From NCBI GenBank assembly GCA_021787855.1, contig JAJYLI010000009.1, positions 1-32,180 on the forward strand: a DNA stretch of 32,180 nucleotides, written 5' to 3'. The notes under the pieces were generated by a model. The model saw nothing but the letters and a program-made list of their open reading frames with translations. It was not told where the DNA came from and ran no database searches. Below, in pieces: positions 28,902-32,180 of this stretch. Numbering within the stretch: the stretch's first letter is position 1; every line of letters begins with the position of its first letter. A program made the translations under genes and the position numbers. This DNA comes from a bacterium. Its GTDB lineage: Bacteria; Gemmatimonadota; Gemmatimonadetes; Gemmatimonadales; JACORV01.

Positions 28902-28926
28902 CGGGGGCAAGCGGTCAGGAGGCGGA

Positions 28927-28967
28927 GAACAGGCCCCGGGCGGCTACGAGCTGCCCGAGGCCTGTTC
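28927..28967. terminator. Inverted-repeat terminator between pepD and the ECF operon
   Basis: GAACAGGCC (28927-28935) pairs with GGCCTGTTC (28959-28967), with an inner GGGCGGC/GCTGCCC stem. It begins 26 bases after the pepD stop, and its right half codes for the last residues of the leftward ATPase gene, so leftward transcripts would form it around their stop codon. No T-run. Confidence 0.6.
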
Positions 28968-29807
28968 CGCGTCCCGCGACGATTCTGCGTTCTGCGTCCA
29001 CCGCACACCGCGTAGCGCCTCGACGACCTCCGCGGCGCGCACCGGCCCTCCGGCCAATCCCAGCGCCATGCTGATCTCGACGGTCGTGGGCGGCTTGAGC
29101 CCGACGCGCGAGAGCGCCGCCCGGTCATACATCAGATCTCCCACCGCCCGGTCCTCGACGATCCTCCCGTCCCGCATCACCACCGCCCGCTCCGCCAGCT
29201 CGGCCACGAAGGCCAGGTCGTGCGAGACGGCCAGCACGGTCACGCCGGCGTCCGCCCGCCGCCGGAGCGCCGCGACCACCCGCTCGCGCTCCCGCCGGTC
29301 CAGGCCCGCCGTGGGCTCGTCCAGCACCAGCAGCCCCGGCTCCATGGCCAGCACTCCCGCGAGGGCCACCAGCTTGCGGGTGGGCGGCGGCACGTCGTAG
29401 GGGTGCAGTCCGGCCACCGCCTCCAGCTCCAGCTCGTCGAGGGCCGCGGCCACGCCGCTTGCGGGCCGCCCGAGCCGTCGCGGCCCGAAGGCCACGTCGT
29501 CGGCGATGGTCCGGGCGAAGAGCTGCTGGTCGGCGTGCTGGAACACGTAGCCGACGCGCCGGGCCATTTCGTCTGGGCGCCTGGTGGCCACGTCCCAGTC
29601 CCCGACCAGCACGCGCCCGGCCGCCGGACGCCGCAGCGCCACCAGGAGGCGGGTCAGGGTGGTCTTGCCCGCGCCGTTGGGGCCCAGCAGCGCGACGCGC
29701 TCGCCGGCCGCCACGTCGAGGCTCACCCCCTTCAGCGCCTCGACGTCCCCTTCGCCTCCTCCGTAGGCGAACCGGACGGCCTCCACCCGGACGGCGTATC
29801 CCGTCAC
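28944..29807 (-). CDS. ECF transporter ATPase with intact Walker motifs (EcfA/CbiO-like)
   Basis: A 287-residue ABC ATPase from GTG 29807, overlapping the previous stop. Walker A GPNGAGKT (42-49, Lys48), Q-loop Gln90 (YVFQHADQQLF), Walker B LLVLDEPTAGLD (Asp163, Glu164) and switch His196 (VSHD) are all consensus. The ABC signature is not: in place of LSGGQK it has VPPPTRK (139-145). The C-terminal 60 residues (LKPPTTVEISMALGL) are typical of CbiO/EcfA proteins. It should form a heterodimer with the ATPase encoded just upstream, which has the opposite set of defects, and drive the EcfT scaffold. It is the last gene of the operon and ends in a terminator. Confidence 0.9.
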   Translation of the reverse strand: MTGYAVRVEAVRFAYGGGEGDVEALKGVSLDVAAGERVALLGPNGAGKTTLTRLLVALRRPAAGRVLVGDWDVATRRPDEMARRVGYVFQHADQQLFARTIADDVAFGPRRLGRPASGVAAALDELELEAVAGLHPYDVPPPTRKLVALAGVLAMEPGLLVLDEPTAGLDRRERERVVAALRRRADAGVTVLAVSHDLAFVAELAERAVVMRDGRIVEDRAVGDLMYDRAALSRVGLKPPTTVEISMALGLAGGPVRAAEVVEALRGVRWTQNAESSRDAEQASGSS

Positions 29808-30565
29808 CGCGCCACCCTCCGCGCGAGGGCCGGCACATCCAGCGGCAGAGGCGGCGGGCAGCCCGCCGCGCGCGCGATCACCGCCACGGTGGTGCCGTCC
29901 AGCACGCGGCCCGGTGCGCCCTCGGCGACGACGCGGCCGCGCTCCAGGACCACGGCGCGGCTCGCGACCGGCGCGGCGCGGTCCAGGTCCGGCGTCGCCA
30001 GGAGCACCGCCGTACCCGAGGCCGCGATGCCCGGCAGGGCCGCGTACAGGGCGTCGGCCGCCGCGGGATCCAGCTCCGCGGCCGGGTCGTCGAGCGCGAT
30101 CGCGTCCGGCTCCAGCGCCAGGGCGGCGGCGACCACCACCCGCTGCAGCTCGCCGCCCGAGAGCCGGGCGGGGTCGCGCCCGGCCAGGTGCGCGACCCCC
30201 AGCGCGTCCATGGCCCGCGCGGCGGCCGCCCGTACCGTCTCGCGCGGCAGGCCGCGCGACGCCGGCCCGAAGGCGACCTCGTCCCGCACGGTCGAGCACA
30301 GGCCGCTGAGCTGGGTCCAGGGCCGCGAGAACACCACGGTGCAGCGCCGCGCGGCGATGTCACGGGCGCCCAGGAGCCGGCCACCCACGACCCGCGGGGC
30401 GAAGCCGGTCGCCACGAGCAGCAGCGTCGAGGTGCCGGCGCCGGTCTCGCCCGTCACCAGCAGCACCTCCGCCGGCGCGACGCGCAGCGACACCTCCTCG
30501 AGCGCCGGGCGGTCCGCGCCCGGATACACGAAGCTCACGCGGTCCAGGGTGATCAGCGCGCTCAT
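29804..30565 (-). CDS. ECF transporter ATPase with degenerate catalytic motifs
   Basis: A 253-residue ABC ATPase from ATG 30565, overlapping the EcfT stop (ATGA). The fold and the signature RLSGGELQRV (134-142) are clear, but the nucleotide site is altered throughout. Walker A is GETGAGTST with Thr45 instead of Lys. The Q-loop position is Ser80 (VVFSRPWTQL). Walker B ends Asp159-Asp160 instead of Asp-Glu. The switch His is Pro192 (LATPDLD). The DNA reads ACC at codon 45, so this is not a misread frame. The protein probably contributes only its signature motif to the active site formed with the downstream ATPase. A longer reading that starts at 30853 runs antisense-like through ecfT and is rejected. 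Confidence 0.85.
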   Translation of the reverse strand: MSALITLDRVSFVYPGADRPALEEVSLRVAPAEVLLVTGETGAGTSTLLLVATGFAPRVVGGRLLGARDIAARRCTVVFSRPWTQLSGLCSTVRDEVAFGPASRGLPRETVRAAAARAMDALGVAHLAGRDPARLSGGELQRVVVAAALALEPDAIALDDPAAELDPAAADALYAALPGIAASGTAVLLATPDLDRAAPVASRAVVLERGRVVAEGAPGRVLDGTTVAVIARAAGCPPPLPLDVPALARRVAR

Positions 30566-31359
30566 CCGCGCATGCTCCGGAACTTCCACGCGTAGGCCGC
30601 GAGCACCAGGACGAGCAGCGCCCAGCGCACCACCCGCTGAGCCGTGGAGTCGCGCGGCGGGTCGAGGGCGGTGCGCCGCGCCGCCCCCCCGCCTCCCTCC
30701 CCCCCTTCCCTCCGGTCGCCCGCGCCCCGTGCGTCCAGCGCGAGGACCTGCTCGTCCACCTCCGCCAGGGCGCCCAGCACCAGCGGCAAGGCCAGCGGCC
30801 CCAGGGCCTTGAGGCGCGCCAGCGGCGAGCCGCCCAGCCGGAGCCCGCGGCACTGCTGCGCCTCCAGGATCAGGGCGGCCCGCTCGCGCATGCGGGGCAG
30901 CACCGTGAGGGTGGAAGAGAGCAGGAAGATCCGGCCGAACGGCTGCCCGCCGGCCGTCATGGCCTCCACCAGCCGGTGCGGCGCGGTGGTGGCCAGCGCC
31001 GTCAGGAACGCGAGCACGATCGCGGTGACCCGGCCGCCCAGCACCAGCGCCGTGGCGATGCCGGCCGCGGAGAGCCGGACCGGGCCGAAGAACACGCGCG
31101 GCTCGGGGCCCAGCAGGCCGTGGAGCACGAACAGCAGCACCCAGATCGGGAGCGCGAGCAGCAACGCGGGCTTCGCGCTGGAGCGGAGTGTGGCACCGCC
31201 CCCGAGGGCGGCGAAGCCCGCGGCCCCGAGCACCAGCAGCCCGACCTGGAGCGGCCGCGTCATGGCGAAGGCCCCGAGCAGCACGGCGCCGGCCAGCGCG
31301 AGCGTGGTGTAGGGATGGGCGCGGTGCAGGATCGAGCGCCCCGCGACGTAGCCGATCAT
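30562..31359 (-). CDS. ECF transporter transmembrane (T) component
   Basis: A 265-residue EcfT/CbiQ-like protein with five to six hydrophobic segments. The coupling helices carry the two short motifs that dock on the ATPases: EAQQCRGLRL (an X-R-G variant) and ALDARGAGD (A-R-G). It scaffolds the S component and the ATPase pair in the inner membrane. After the second motif there is a Gly/Arg-rich linker (GEGGGGAARR), then a final membrane helix. The start ATG 31359 overlaps the stop of the S component gene (ATGA), and its own stop overlaps the next ATPase start, so the four genes are translated as a chain. Confidence 0.85.
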   Translation of the reverse strand: MIGYVAGRSILHRAHPYTTLALAGAVLLGAFAMTRPLQVGLLVLGAAGFAALGGGATLRSSAKPALLLALPIWVLLFVLHGLLGPEPRVFFGPVRLSAAGIATALVLGGRVTAIVLAFLTALATTAPHRLVEAMTAGGQPFGRIFLLSSTLTVLPRMRERAALILEAQQCRGLRLGGSPLARLKALGPLALPLVLGALAEVDEQVLALDARGAGDRREGGEGGGGAARRTALDPPRDSTAQRVVRWALLVLVLAAYAWKFRSMRG

Positions 31360-31916
31360 CGCGCCAGCGCCGGGAAGCGCGTCGCCAGCGTCCGCGGCAG
31401 CGAGCGCAGCAGCAGGGTCACCAGGACGAAAGCGATCGTCTTGTCCAGCAGGTCGGTGGCGTAGCTGGCGGACGCCACCGCCACGCCGAGCGGCGCGCCG
31501 AGCGCCCGCACCACCGTGGTGACGACCGTGACCCCGCCGGCCGTCACGCCACCGAACAGGAAGTAGGAGATCGGCGCCGAGCAGGAGGCCGCCACGAGGC
31601 CCATGCCGAGGCCGGCCGGCACGGCGGTGGCGTAGCTCCGGAACGCGCCCAGCCGCGCCGCGGCCGTCGCGTACAGCGCGATCACCACCTGCACCAGGCC
31701 GAACGGCAGCCAGGAGAAGTTGCCGGAGATCACCGCGTTGAGGACCTGCGAGACCAGGCCCGCGGCGATCGCCGCCCGCGGGCCGACGAGCGCCGCCACC
31801 AGGATGGTGCCGACGGAGTCCAGATAGACGGGCAGCAGGAGCGCGGCCACGATCTGCCCGATCACCAGGTTGACGGCCACGCCGAGCCGGATCAGGACCA
31901 GGTCGCGCAGGGTCAC
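31356..31916 (-). CDS. ECF transporter substrate-binding (S) component, substrate unknown
   Basis: A 186-residue protein with about six hydrophobic helices, starting at GTG 31916. The segment LLPVYLDSVGTILVAALVGPRAAIAAGL resembles a group of uncharacterised S components, and it sits directly before the T gene. S components bind vitamins, precursors or metal ions with high affinity. No vitamin or metal biosynthesis gene lies nearby, and I saw no TPP, FMN or cobalamin riboswitch upstream, so the cargo stays open. The frame is open 68 codons further upstream, but that part has no membrane or family character and a small separate reading frame ends just before the GTG. Confidence 0.75.
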   Translation of the reverse strand: MTLRDLVLIRLGVAVNLVIGQIVAALLLPVYLDSVGTILVAALVGPRAAIAAGLVSQVLNAVISGNFSWLPFGLVQVVIALYATAAARLGAFRSYATAVPAGLGMGLVAASCSAPISYFLFGGVTAGGVTVVTTVVRALGAPLGVAVASASYATDLLDKTIAFVLVTLLLRSLPRTLATRFPALAR

Positions 31917-31923
31917 GGCGCCG

Positions 31924-32154
31924 TCAGGCCAGGTCCTTCGCCATGCACACCGACGTGGACGCGCACAACACCCGGAACTCGGTGGTGCCACGCGCGGTCT
32001 TCGCGCGTGGATCGGCGGATCCGGACGGGTAGCGGCGGCATACGGAACAAGGAGAATGCCGAGGACGGCCGCCCGGCACAACTCGCGCGCCCCCGACCCG
32101 GCGGCGCACCCGTGAACCATTCTCGATGAGGCGGTGTACTGGTGCCCACTCCAT
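31924..32154 (-). CDS. Possible small Cys-rich protein ahead of the ECF operon
   Basis: A 76-residue open frame on the minus strand with a strong GGAGGAG about six bases before its ATG. Its stop is seven bases before the S component start, an arrangement typical of translational coupling. It has four cysteines in two pairs, SPCSVCRR (C-x-x-C) and VLCASTSVCM (C-x5-C), which could bind zinc. Against it: codon third positions are only about 75% G or C over the whole frame, lower than in its neighbours, although the last third is typical. A 9-bp inverted repeat (31988-32010) lies inside it. It could be a real small gene, a decayed one, or a chance frame in a leader. Confidence 0.3.
   Translation of the reverse strand: MEWAPVHRLIENGSRVRRRVGGARVVPGGRPRHSPCSVCRRYPSGSADPRAKTARGTTEFRVLCASTSVCMAKDLA
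31988..32010. repeat. 9-bp perfect inverted repeat upstream of the ECF operon
   Basis: CCACGCGCG (31988-31996) and CGCGCGTGG (32002-32010) flank a 5-base spacer. It could be an operator or an RNA hairpin in the ECF transcript. The rest of the window to 32180 shows no other feature. Confidence 0.4.
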
Positions 32155-32180
32155 GACGCCCTCCTCCGGGATCTCGCGCC

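Noticed and set aside
24693-28910. A 1405-codon open frame on the minus strand opposite the peptide operon
   Set aside because: It crosses four well-identified plus-strand genes and the gaps between them, and its translation is low-complexity His/Arg/Asp-rich sequence.
29804-30565. Degenerate ECF ATPase as a pseudogene
   Set aside because: The frame is intact, the signature motif is perfect, the gene is coupled to both neighbours by overlapping codons, and the partner ATPase has exactly the complementary defect, so selection has kept it.
30566-30853. N-terminal extension of the first ECF ATPase
   Set aside because: The extra 96 residues are Gly/Arg/Pro-rich, overlap ecfT in another frame, and precede an ATG that overlaps the ecfT stop exactly.
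31917-32180. Cobalamin or TPP riboswitch ahead of the ECF operon
   Set aside because: I looked for the B12-box-like GCCACTG and the TPP CUGAGA/ACCUGA motifs on the minus strand and found none.

Overview
The window is a gene-dense stretch (about 70% G+C or more) of a bacterial chromosome. Genes are packed with ATGA or GTGA overlaps, GTG starts are common, and third codon positions are almost all G or C. The best guess for the host is a Gemmatimonadota-like soil or sediment bacterium. I base this on the mix of an Rv0958-like AAA+/vWA pair, a deoxyhypusine-synthase-like gene, an OPT transporter with peptidases, and a four-gene minor pseudopilin operon. This is inference; there is no rRNA or marker gene to settle it. 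I saw no tRNA, rRNA, CRISPR array, transposase or phage gene.

Layout. 1-1.8 kb: the 3' end of a YgfZ/GcvT-like folate-binding gene, a sugar-epimerase-like SDR and a tiny lipoprotein. 1.8-2.1 kb: a regulatory gap with a 27-bp dyad and two promoters. 2.1-7.9 kb: a ChlI/MoxR-like AAA+ ATPase and a BchD-like vWA protein that normally work as a pair. Here they are split by a cytidylate-kinase-like gene bracketed by intergenic repeats and by an opposite-strand MFS exporter; YggT and DUF167 genes follow the vWA gene. 7.95-13.6 kb: a methionine-synthesis operon of cobalamin-dependent methionine synthase and a homocysteine methyltransferase/methylene-THF reductase fusion. It is preceded by what reads as a SAM-II riboswitch and an immediately adjacent terminator-like hairpin. 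13.8-16.5 kb: four overlapping minor pseudopilin genes. 16.5-18.9 kb: a short/branched-chain acyl-CoA dehydrogenase, then a deoxyhypusine-synthase-like gene behind a strongly folded leader. 19-22.1 kb: a divergent pair, a membrane-anchored metallophosphoesterase and an M28-like membrane peptidase, both apparently transcribed without a leader. 22-23.8 kb: an Lrp regulator with a methionine gamma-lyase-like enzyme. 23.9-28.9 kb: a peptide-use operon (M42 aminopeptidase, OPT transporter, orphan PqqD-like protein, PepD). 28.9-32.1 kb: a complete ECF vitamin/metal-type transporter (S, T, A, A') of unknown substrate, with a possible small Cys-rich gene upstream.

How the genes fit together. Three themes recur. 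The first is one-carbon and methionine metabolism: YgfZ end, MetH, the MetF fusion and methionine gamma-lyase, with SAM sensing at the RNA level and an Lrp-type protein switch. The second is peptide uptake and hydrolysis. The third is envelope functions (pseudopilins, ECF importer, MFS exporter). The observations most worth a second look are the SAM-II-like riboswitch joined to a terminator hairpin, the structured leader of the deoxyhypusine-synthase-like gene, the complementary loss of catalytic motifs in the two ECF ATPases, the intergenic repeat family around the kinase-like gene, and the repeated leaderless-promoter architecture.
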